NCBI GenBank assembly: GCA_009774255.1
Contig: VSNK01000008.1
Coordinates: 38,989-55,863 of the forward strand
Direction: 5' to 3'
From: Faecalicatena sp.
Lineage (GTDB): Bacteria > Bacillota > Clostridia > Lachnospirales > Lachnospiraceae
Length of the DNA: 16,875 nt
Shown: piece after piece, positions 7,075 to 13,328 of the stretch
Position numbering within the stretch: position 1 is the first letter of the stretch
Layout of the letters: every line of letters starts with the position of its first letter
Made by a program: the position numbers and the translations under genes
The notes under the pieces: model-generated
The model's database searches: none
What the model saw: the letters and a program-made list of their open reading frames with translations, nothing else
Told to the model about the DNA's origin: nothing

Positions 7075-7156
7075 ATCCGGCTCCTCGCCGTTAGGCGACT
7101 TTCCAATGAGCCGGATTCCGTTACTGTGAGCACCCGGTCAGGGTGTGAATAGTAAC
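7075..7156 (-). repeat. Structured intergenic repeat, copy A (inverted relative to copy B)
   Basis: Read on the minus strand this 82-base unit has two hairpins. The first has arms GTTACT/AGTAAC (7151-7156 with 7120-7125) and an inner stem CACCC/GGGTG (7141-7145 with 7131-7135). The second has arms GAGCCGGAT/ATCCGGCTC (7108-7116, 7075-7083) and an inner TCGCC/GGCGA. It aligns over its full length with 16620-16700, including an ATTG-R-AAAGTCGCCT core, and several stem positions differ by compensatory pairs. Another imperfect stem (7028-7034 with 7044-7051) lies beyond it. No coding potential is seen. It lies between the XRE genes and the ABC operon. Confidence 0.8.
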
Positions 7157-7194
7157 CAGTTAAAAATATTCCACCTTTTTAAATGTTTAATATC

Positions 7195-7231
7195 TGTTTT
7201 CCATATCCGGATAATGTTAAAATCCAGATAT
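7195..7231 (+). promoter_or_regulatory. Candidate promoter and operator of the sugar ABC operon
   Basis: An extended -10, TG-T-TAAAAT (7215-7223), has a weak TGTTTT -35 17 bases upstream. An inverted repeat with one mismatch, ATATCCGGAT (7203-7212) and ATCCAGATAT (7222-7231), overlaps it. This is a natural place for the operon's own response regulator to act, but the match is only suggestive. Confidence 0.35.
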
Positions 7232-7264
7232 CAAATAAAACGAAGCAAAAGGAGGAAAAAAGTA

Positions 7265-8611
7265 ATGAAGAAAAAGATTTTGGCGGCTTTATTAGCAGGA
7301 GCAATGGTGATGACAATGGCGGCCGGCTGCGGTAGTGGCGGCGGTGGAGACAAGGAGCCCGCAGGGGGAGAAAGCGGAACTGAAAGCGGGAGCGGAAGTG
7401 AAAGTACGGCCGATACCGTAACCTTAAAATTATTTTCCAATCTGCCGGACAGAAAAAACGGTCAGGGCCTGGTGGAGCAGATGATCATCGATGAGTACAT
7501 GAAGGAAAATGAGAATGTGACGATCGAGGTCGAGGCGCTGGACGAGGAAGCGTATAAGACAAAATTTAAGGCATATTCCATGGAGGGCATGCCTGATGTG
7601 GTAAGCATCTGGGGGCAGCCTTCATTCCTTGACGAGGTGGTTGACGCGGGGGTTCTGGCGGAGCTGAATTCCGATGATTATACGGATTACAAATTCATCG
7701 AGGGCTCTTTAAGCGGATTTACATATGACGGAAAGCTCTACGGTCTGCCGAGAAATACGGACGTTGCCTGCATCTATTATAATCAGAAGATGTTTGAAGA
7801 CAACAAATGGGACATCCCGGAAACCTATGACGACCTTCTGGATCTGGCAAAGAAGATAAGCGACGCGGGCGTGATCCCGATGGCAATGGACGGCGGAGAC
7901 GGATGGCCGATGGCTGTGTATCTTACCGATATTTTATTCCAACTGACCGGCACGGAAAGCGCGGACATTATCTCCAATGCGATTTCAACGGGCGATTTTA
8001 CAGATGAAAATATTGTAAAAGCTACGGAACTGCTGAAAGCATCCGCTGACGCGAAATTATTCCAGAACGGATACGATTCACAGGACTATGGAACCGCGAT
8101 GAACCTGTTTACAAACGGCCAGGCCGCGATGTTCTATATGGGAAGCTGGGAATCTTCCATGGCGCTGAATGAAGATATTCCGGAAGAGGTCAGAGAGAAC
8201 ATCCGGGTGTTTACGATGCCGGCTGTTGACGGCGGGAAAGCGGAAGTTACGGATATTACGGCATGGAACGGGGGCGGCTACGGAGTTTCTGCCAAGTCTG
8301 AGGTGAAGGATGAAGCGATCAAATTTTTAAACTATATGTACCAGCCCGATAAGTTATCAAAATACGGATGGGAGAACGGCGTTGGAATGTCAGCCCAGGA
8401 TCAGTCCGAGTACATGACAGGGGAAGAGACGGAACTGATGAAACAGATCGTAGACATTGTCAATAACGCGACAAGTGTGTCCGGCACTCCGATCAACGAC
8501 TGCGGTCCTTCCGTATTCAAGACAAGCATCGAGAGCGAGATACAGAGCGTATCAAATGGAAGCACAAGCGTAGAGGATTTCCTTGATACGATTGGCGCAT
8601 CCTGCAAGTAA
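7265..8611 (+). CDS. Sugar ABC transporter substrate-binding lipoprotein
   Basis: Extracellular binding protein of 448 residues for a CUT1-type carbohydrate importer. The start is ATG 7265, with AGGAGG nine bases upstream; an in-frame extension to 7145 runs through intergenic repeat DNA and has no ribosome binding site. The N-terminus is a lipoprotein signal (MKKKILAALL..., lipobox MAAGC), with the lipid-modified cysteine at residue 22. A Gly/Ser/Glu-rich linker to about residue 47 tethers the binding domain. The rest follows the SBP_bac_1/8 pattern: TLKLFSNLPD, a MPDVVSIWGQPSFLDEV segment, YGLPRNTDVACIYYNQKMFE, and FTNGQAAMFYMGSW. The ligand is not predictable from sequence. It is first in an operon with two permeases and a two-component system. 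Confidence 0.93.
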   Translation: MKKKILAALLAGAMVMTMAAGCGSGGGGDKEPAGGESGTESGSGSESTADTVTLKLFSNLPDRKNGQGLVEQMIIDEYMKENENVTIEVEALDEEAYKTKFKAYSMEGMPDVVSIWGQPSFLDEVVDAGVLAELNSDDYTDYKFIEGSLSGFTYDGKLYGLPRNTDVACIYYNQKMFEDNKWDIPETYDDLLDLAKKISDAGVIPMAMDGGDGWPMAVYLTDILFQLTGTESADIISNAISTGDFTDENIVKATELLKASADAKLFQNGYDSQDYGTAMNLFTNGQAAMFYMGSWESSMALNEDIPEEVRENIRVFTMPAVDGGKAEVTDITAWNGGGYGVSAKSEVKDEAIKFLNYMYQPDKLSKYGWENGVGMSAQDQSEYMTGEETELMKQIVDIVNNATSVSGTPINDCGPSVFKTSIESEIQSVSNGSTSVEDFLDTIGASCK

Positions 8612-8685
8612 CGAATACAAGTAAGGAATTGCATGAGTTTGTTTCCTGAGATTCCTGGACGGGAATAAGAATGAGAGGACTTTTT

Positions 8686-8727
8686 GCCTGCGCGGCCTGC
8701 CCGAAGAAGCAGCCGGCCCGCGCAGGC
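8686..8727 (+). promoter_or_regulatory. GC-rich hairpin between binding-protein and permease genes
   Basis: GCCTGCGCGG (8686-8695) pairs perfectly with CCGCGCAGGC (8718-8727), and a short inner TGC/GCA stem can also form. There is no T tract after it, so it is not an ordinary terminator. In E. coli, hairpins after malE protect the abundant binding-protein mRNA from 3' decay; a similar role fits this position. Confidence 0.6.
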
Positions 8728-8840
8728 CGAAAGAATTTGGCAGGAAGCCGAAAGAATGTGGCGGGAGGTCGAAAGAATTTGGCAGGAAGCCGAAAGAATT
8801 TGGCGGGAGGCCGAAAGGATTTGGCAGGAAGCTGAAAGGA
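8726..8840 (+). repeat. 21-bp tandem repeat array in the binding-protein/permease spacer
   Basis: There are five full 21-bp units (8726, 8747, 8768, 8789, 8810) and a 10-base partial unit at 8831. Units 1, 3 and 5 contain GGCAGGAA; units 2 and 4 contain GGCGGGAG, giving a 42-bp higher-order period. The partial last unit supplies GAAAGGA of the permease ribosome binding site. Each unit thus carries a Shine-Dalgarno-like purine run without a start codon. The 21-bp length keeps a frame open on both strands, but I do not regard either as a gene. Confidence 0.9.
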
Positions 8841-8849
8841 GAAGGGGAC

Positions 8850-9764
8850 ATGAAAAAATTATACAGCAATAAATTGGTAATATTGAGCTTGGTGCTGCCG
8901 GGACTTTTGCTGTTTATTTTTGCGATCCTGGCTCCGATCTGTCTGAGTGTGTATTATGGATTTACAGACTATTCGGGGATGGGGTCCTATTCCATGGTTG
9001 GGCTTGAAAATTATAAAAATCTGATGCATGACGAGGCATTCTGGACGTCTCTTCGGAATTCATTGTTTTTGGCCATTGGGTTTATCTGTATCCAGCATCC
9101 GCTGGCAATCGTCGTTGCGGCGGTTCTGGACAAATTGGGCGGAAAGGGAGAGAGTTTTTTCCGCTGCGTATATTTTATACCGAACGTAATATCCGTGGCT
9201 GTTATTGCATATCTGTGGAAATTTATTTACAACCCGGATTTTGGACTTTTAAACAATATCATCAAAGCCTTCGGCGGAAAAGGGGATATGAACTGGTTTT
9301 CGACAGATACGGCGATCTGGTCCGTACTGATCGTCCTGATCTGGCATGGTTTCGGCTGGGGGATGCTGATTTACTATACCGGGATCAAAAATATTGACCA
9401 GGTGCTTTATGAAGCGGCGGCAATCGACGGTGCCGACCAGAAAACGACGTTTTTTAGGATCACGCTCCCTTTGATGAAGCCGGTGATCCAGGTCAATGTG
9501 ACGATGGCCGTAATCTCCGCCTTGAAACAGATGGAGACGGTATACCTCCTGACAAACGGAGGCCCCGGAAACAGTACGCAGTTTGCGGCAAATTACCTGT
9601 ATCAGCAGGCGTTCAAGGCGTTCCGGTACGGATACGGCAATGCGATCGGCGTTGTGTTCATCATCATATGTCTGGCGGCTACCGTTATCCTGAATAAGGT
9701 ATTTGAAGACCGTGATGAGAGGAAGATCCGGAAACTCAGCCGGAGAAAGGGGGAAGCGGCATGA
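8850..9764 (+). CDS. Sugar ABC transporter permease, MalF/UgpA type
   Basis: Inner-membrane subunit of 304 residues of the CUT1 importer fed by the upstream lipoprotein. It has about six hydrophobic segments, starting at residues 9-35 (VILSLVLPGLLLFIFAILAPI). The cytoplasmic EAA loop, which contacts the ATPase, begins at about residue 188: EAAAIDGADQKTTFFRITLP. NGGPGNST in the periplasmic loop before the last segment is typical of MalF-like proteins. Start ATG 8850 has AAAGGAG eight bases upstream. Its stop overlaps the next permease by four bases (ATGA), indicating translational coupling. No ABC ATPase is encoded nearby, so it probably uses a shared MsmK-type ATPase. Confidence 0.95.
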   Translation: MKKLYSNKLVILSLVLPGLLLFIFAILAPICLSVYYGFTDYSGMGSYSMVGLENYKNLMHDEAFWTSLRNSLFLAIGFICIQHPLAIVVAAVLDKLGGKGESFFRCVYFIPNVISVAVIAYLWKFIYNPDFGLLNNIIKAFGGKGDMNWFSTDTAIWSVLIVLIWHGFGWGMLIYYTGIKNIDQVLYEAAAIDGADQKTTFFRITLPLMKPVIQVNVTMAVISALKQMETVYLLTNGGPGNSTQFAANYLYQQAFKAFRYGYGNAIGVVFIIICLAATVILNKVFEDRDERKIRKLSRRKGEAA

Positions 9765-10606
9765 AAATGGCGGGGCAAAAGAGTAAGAAAATAACAAAGG
9801 TTCTTTTATGGATCGTACTGAGCTTTGTGGCGGTGATCCAGATATTTCCGCTGATCTGGCTGCTGGATTTTTCCCTTGCAAGCAGCAACGAAATGTTCAC
9901 CAGCGGGCTGTTGGTGATTCCGGAAAAAATTCAGTGGGGAAATTATGCGAAAGCTTTTGTAGACGGACATTTTCTGTTATACTTAAAAAACAGCGTACTC
10001 ATAAACGGACTTGCGGTTTTGCTGGTGATCCTGGTGTCGATCATGGCGGCGTTTGCGTGCAGGCGGATGAGATGGAAGCTGAGCATGCTTGTGAAAACAT
10101 TGCTTTTGATGGGGATGATGATACCCATCCATGCCACGTTGCTTCCGAATTATAAGATCTATAACATGCTGGGGCTGACGGATACGATCTGGGCGCTTTT
10201 GATCCCATATGTGGCGTTTTCTCTCCCGCAGGGATTGTTTTTGATGACAAGCTTTATGGAATCTGTTCCGGTGGAGCTTGAAGAGGCAGCGGTTATGGAC
10301 GGATGCGGCATTTACAGGATTATTTTCCAGATTGTCATGCCCATGCTGAAGTCTTCCATTGCTACGGTAGCCATCATGACATTTTTGAATAACTGGAATG
10401 AGTTCATCATGGCAAGTACCTATTTGAGTTCGCCGAAATGGAAAACGCTTCCTTTCTCCGTGCTTGAATTTACCGGCCAGTATTCTTCCAACTATGCGGT
10501 GCAGTTTGCCGTGATGGCTCTGACCGCGGCGCCGGCGGTTATCGTGTATGTCATCCTCAACAAGCACATCACAAAGGGTGTTGCGATGGGTGCGGTAAAA
10601 GGATAA
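9761..10606 (+). CDS. Sugar ABC transporter permease, MalG type
   Basis: Second inner-membrane subunit, 281 residues, with about six hydrophobic segments (first at residues 13-37). The EAA loop lies at about 175-195 (EEAAVMDGCGIYRIIFQIVMP). The second-half sequence NNWNEFIMASTYL and the terminal ITKGVAMGAVKG are characteristic of the MalG side of CUT1 importers. It starts within the previous gene's stop (ATGA overlap), with AAAGGGGG seven bases upstream. Only 41 bases with no terminator separate it from the sensor kinase, so regulator and transporter genes are probably on one transcript. Confidence 0.95.
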   Translation: MKMAGQKSKKITKVLLWIVLSFVAVIQIFPLIWLLDFSLASSNEMFTSGLLVIPEKIQWGNYAKAFVDGHFLLYLKNSVLINGLAVLLVILVSIMAAFACRRMRWKLSMLVKTLLLMGMMIPIHATLLPNYKIYNMLGLTDTIWALLIPYVAFSLPQGLFLMTSFMESVPVELEEAAVMDGCGIYRIIFQIVMPMLKSSIATVAIMTFLNNWNEFIMASTYLSSPKWKTLPFSVLEFTGQYSSNYAVQFAVMALTAAPAVIVYVILNKHITKGVAMGAVKG

Positions 10607-10647
10607 GTTATTTCCATACAACTCCGAAGATCAGGGGGGAAGGTATC

Positions 10648-12450
10648 ATGAAAAAGATCAGGCGATGGGTAAATGGATTAAGTGTGAAGGCAAAGCTCAT
10701 ATTTTATGGATATGCGATTATTACGCCTGTGCTGGTTCTGATATGCGTCGCCCTTCTTTTTCATAATTACCGCAAGGAGATCGCGGAACGGGAAAGCGCG
10801 GATCTGAGCAATGTGAATACGCTGGCGGAAAGCATACATGTATTGCAGACGGAGATCAAGGATTTTTCGACATATATTTGTATCAATGATGATATCAAGG
10901 CACTACTGGCGGCGGACAATGTGGCGGAGCTGAACGGGAACGCGAAGCTCTGGTCGGAGGCGGCGCCGATGCAGATCGTACAGGATATGATCGCGCTGAA
11001 AGGGCATATCAAGACCATCGCGATCTATCCGGAAAGCGGTCTCCGCCCGTTTCTCAGGGGAATGGACGGGAGTGTGAACATGGCGGATATTGAGAGTGTA
11101 AGGGCGTCCGCAGCTTATCAGGAAACGATGGAAAGTGAACATATGATCCTCTGGAAGCATATCCCGAAAGGGAACGGGGGAACGTATCTGACGAACCGGG
11201 ATGACAAGGTGGTGCTGTACAGGGAAATTTTGGATATGGCACAGAAGGAAAAGCTGGGCTATATCGTGATCGGCGTCAACCAGGAAAGATTTCAGGAGCT
11301 TTGCCGCAATTTAATTCAGGATGAGGGAGATGGGGTTCTGATCATCGATCCCAACGGGGAGGTGCTCTGCAGTGTGGGGGTATTCGACGAAGAGGTGGAT
11401 CAATATCTGAAAAGCGAGGAATTTATCCAAAGGGACTACAGGGAACGTGATGCACATTTTAAGCTCCACGGCTATGATATCACCTGCGGCCAGGCGGACA
11501 AGAATGCGAGTATTGTCTGCAAGGCCGTACCGGGTTACGATCTTCAGATGCAGATCCTGGATATCGCGTATATGCCTCTGACACTCCTGGTCGGTATGCT
11601 GGCCGGGCTGCTGCCGCTTCTCGCCATTATTTCCAATATCGTGACGAACCCTCTGCGGAAGGTAAGCGACGCGATCCGGAGATTTTCGGTGGGGGATTTT
11701 GAACAGCGCCTGGAGATCGATATGAATGACGAGGTGGGGGAGGTTGCCCGCTGCTTTAATAAGATGGTTGGGGATATACGGACGTTGATCGATGAAAATT
11801 ACGTGATCACCCTCCGGGAAAAGGAGAGCGAGCTTGCGGCCCTGCAGGCACAGATCAATCCACATTTTCTGTACAATACGCTGGATTCCCTGTACTGGCA
11901 GGCCCTGGAGGGGGAGTGCGAGGAAATTGCGGAAAGCATCCTGGCGCTGTCCCAGCTTTTCCGTCTGGTCCTGAGCCAGGGGAAAAAGGAAGTGACGGTA
12001 GGGCAGGAAATGGAGCTGGTTTCCAGATATCTGCAGATCCAGAATGTACGTTTTTCCAAAAGGCTGCACTATGATATTTTTGTGGAGGAATCTGTAAAAA
12101 AGGCGAGGATCCCCAAGCTGGTCATCCAGCCCTTTGTGGAAAATGCGGTCGTACATGGATTTGAAAATGTCTGTACGCCCTGTAATCTGAATGTATCCGC
12201 CCGTATGAAGGATGGAAAACTGCAGTTTATGGTCGTCGACAGCGGGATCGGGATGAACCAGAATCAGATGGATTCGATCTGGACGCAGGAACCGGACAGC
12301 TATGCGAAGCAGAGGATCGGGAGATATGCGATCAAAAATATAAAAGAAAGACTGGAACTGCGATACCATGATGATTTTCTGCTTGACATCAAGAGCGAAG
12401 TAGGAAAAGGGACGACAGTGATTTTGGTGGTCCCGTATGAGGAGGAATAG
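10648..12450 (+). CDS. Sensor histidine kinase, YesM-like
   Basis: Membrane sensor of 600 residues that should phosphorylate the response regulator at 12534. TM1 spans about 16-40, a roughly 265-residue extracellular Cache-like sensor region follows, and TM2 spans about 309-331. Then comes a HAMP linker (NPLRKVSDAIRRFSVGDF) and a His_kinase (PF06580-type) domain with QINPHFLYNTLDSL, phosphoacceptor His406. The ATPase part shows the N box IQPFVENAVVHG (Asn499) and G box DSGIGM (from Asp531), ending in KGTTVILVVPY. Start ATG 10648 follows GGGGGGAAGG. The YesM/YesN arrangement next to a CUT1 operon is common in Firmicutes and implies that extracellular sugar, or the binding protein with its ligand, is sensed. 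The inducer is unknown. Confidence 0.93.
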   Translation: MKKIRRWVNGLSVKAKLIFYGYAIITPVLVLICVALLFHNYRKEIAERESADLSNVNTLAESIHVLQTEIKDFSTYICINDDIKALLAADNVAELNGNAKLWSEAAPMQIVQDMIALKGHIKTIAIYPESGLRPFLRGMDGSVNMADIESVRASAAYQETMESEHMILWKHIPKGNGGTYLTNRDDKVVLYREILDMAQKEKLGYIVIGVNQERFQELCRNLIQDEGDGVLIIDPNGEVLCSVGVFDEEVDQYLKSEEFIQRDYRERDAHFKLHGYDITCGQADKNASIVCKAVPGYDLQMQILDIAYMPLTLLVGMLAGLLPLLAIISNIVTNPLRKVSDAIRRFSVGDFEQRLEIDMNDEVGEVARCFNKMVGDIRTLIDENYVITLREKESELAALQAQINPHFLYNTLDSLYWQALEGECEEIAESILALSQLFRLVLSQGKKEVTVGQEMELVSRYLQIQNVRFSKRLHYDIFVEESVKKARIPKLVIQPFVENAVVHGFENVCTPCNLNVSARMKDGKLQFMVVDSGIGMNQNQMDSIWTQEPDSYAKQRIGRYAIKNIKERLELRYHDDFLLDIKSEVGKGTTVILVVPYEEE

Positions 12451-12555
12451 ATGCCGGAAAAGGTTTTGATCCGGCATGAGGAAAGGGAGAAGATGTCGGA
12501 AATGGTTTTGGCTGTGGAGGAGGAGGAAAGCAGATGCCGATAAAAGTGTTGATTG
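12440..12555 (+). repeat. Triplicated start region of the response regulator gene
   Basis: Three degenerate units start at ATG 12451, ATG 12493 and ATG 12534 (spacing 42 and 41 bases). Each has a purine-rich Shine-Dalgarno-like run before an ATG-Y-CG start. Unit 1 and the real gene start match closely: ATGCCGGAAAAGGTTTTGAT against ATGCCGATAAAAGTGTTGAT, both preceded by GAGGAGGAA. ATGCCGG (12451-12457) can also pair with CCGGCAT (12471-12477), hiding the first ATG. Confidence 0.75.
12451..12543 (+). CDS. Possible 30-residue leader peptide overlapping the response regulator start
   Basis: An ATG-to-TAA frame starts immediately after the kinase stop codon, with AGGAGG (12440-12445) five bases upstream, and ends ten bases inside the response regulator gene. 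The product would read MPEKVLIRHEEREK followed by an acidic tail ending ESRCR. Its first seven residues mimic the regulator's MPIKVLI, as expected if it arose by duplication of that start. It may be translated and affect regulator output by coupling, or it may be a by-product of repeat expansion. No homology to a known peptide is recognised. Confidence 0.3.
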   Translation: MPEKVLIRHEEREKMSEMVLAVEEEESRCR

Positions 12556-13274
12556 CGGATGATGAGGATGTGATACGCTCCGGCCTTGTGAAATATCTGA
12601 AATTGCACACGGACCGGTTTGGCCATATTTATGAAGCGGAAAATGGGCAGGAAGCAATCGATCTGCTGCTCCGGCATCAGCCGGAGCTTCTGGTCCTGGA
12701 TATGCAGATGCCCTTGAAGACGGGACTCGATGTGATGCGGGAGGCCGCGAAGGCCGGAGTGATTCCGATCACCGTGATATTAAGCGGATACGAGGAATTT
12801 AAATACGCCAAGGAAGCGCTGAAATTCGGTGCAAAGGATTACCTTTTAAAGCCCGCGAGGGCGGCGGACATCCTGGCTTGCCTGAACCGTCTGGCGGATG
12901 AATATATCGGAAAAGCTGAGGAGTCGGAGCCGCACGGCGGGCCGGAAGCGCCCAATCCCTTTGTCAGGGAAGCAGTGGAATATATGACGGAGCATTATAT
13001 GGAGGAGCTTACGCTCTCTGAAATTGCCCAAAGGCTTGGAATATCAACCGGTTATCTGTCCACTCTTTTTAACCAGAGCCTTGGATGCGGCTTTACGGAA
13101 CATCTGAACCGGATTCGGATCGAACGGGCATGCTGTTACCTGGAACAAAATTACCTGAAAAATTATGAAATCGCGTATAAGGTCGGATTTCGCGATGAAA
13201 AGTATTTTTCCAGGGTGTTTAAAAAGATCAAGGGGGTCTCTCCGAAGGGGTATCGTAAGAAAGGCCTGGAATAG
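12534..13274 (+). CDS. Response regulator with AraC-type DNA-binding domain, YesN-like
   Basis: A 246-residue cytoplasmic regulator. The receiver domain (about 1-120) has the acidic pocket D9/D10, phosphoacceptor D56 in LLVLDMQMP, S84 in VILSGYEEF and K106 in YLLKPA. The C-terminal AraC domain (about 145-244) has LSEIAQRLGISTGYLSTLFNQ and YEIAYKVGFRDEKYFSRVFKK, closing with GVSPKGYRKK. At 246 residues it is much shorter than classical YesN proteins of 350-500, because the linker between domains is short. Start ATG 12534 has AGGAGG seven bases upstream. It is last in the ABC operon and probably activates that operon's promoter. Its start region is repeated twice upstream, which may tune its translation. 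Confidence 0.93.
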   Translation: MPIKVLIADDEDVIRSGLVKYLKLHTDRFGHIYEAENGQEAIDLLLRHQPELLVLDMQMPLKTGLDVMREAAKAGVIPITVILSGYEEFKYAKEALKFGAKDYLLKPARAADILACLNRLADEYIGKAEESEPHGGPEAPNPFVREAVEYMTEHYMEELTLSEIAQRLGISTGYLSTLFNQSLGCGFTEHLNRIRIERACCYLEQNYLKNYEIAYKVGFRDEKYFSRVFKKIKGVSPKGYRKKGLE

Positions 13275-13301
13275 CTTATGCCGACGGATGCTATTCCAGG
13301 C
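13264..13301 (+). terminator. 12-bp hairpin spanning the response regulator stop codon
   Basis: GCCTGGAATAGC (13264-13275), which contains the TAG stop, pairs perfectly with GCTATTCCAGGC (13290-13301) around a 14-base loop. No T tract follows on either strand. It lies in the 54-base gap between convergent genes and may act as a weak terminator or as an mRNA 3'-end stabiliser. Confidence 0.45.
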
Positions 13302-13328
13302 AGTCTGCTTACATGGATATCTGACTTC

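Noticed and set aside
6975..7160. Riboswitch or tRNA-like RNA before the ABC operon
   Set aside because: The structure reads on the minus strand, opposite to the operon, matches a second intergenic copy at the right edge, and shows no cloverleaf or known riboswitch core.
7145..7264. 40-residue N-terminal extension of the binding protein
   Set aside because: It runs through the end of the intergenic repeat and the promoter region, would bury the lipoprotein signal, and has no ribosome binding site.
8726..8840. CRISPR-like array
   Set aside because: The units are directly contiguous with no spacers, and no cas gene is nearby.
8684..8872. Plus-strand frame with IWQEAER heptad-like repeats
   Set aside because: It is the translation of the 21-bp array, begins at TTG, and overlaps the permease start. 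A 21-bp period keeps all frames alike, so openness is not evidence of coding.
11311..12657. 448-codon open frame opposite the sensor kinase
   Set aside because: The plus strand encodes a complete kinase with all motifs. The opposite frame has no ribosome binding site or recognisable domain and runs across the kinase/regulator boundary.
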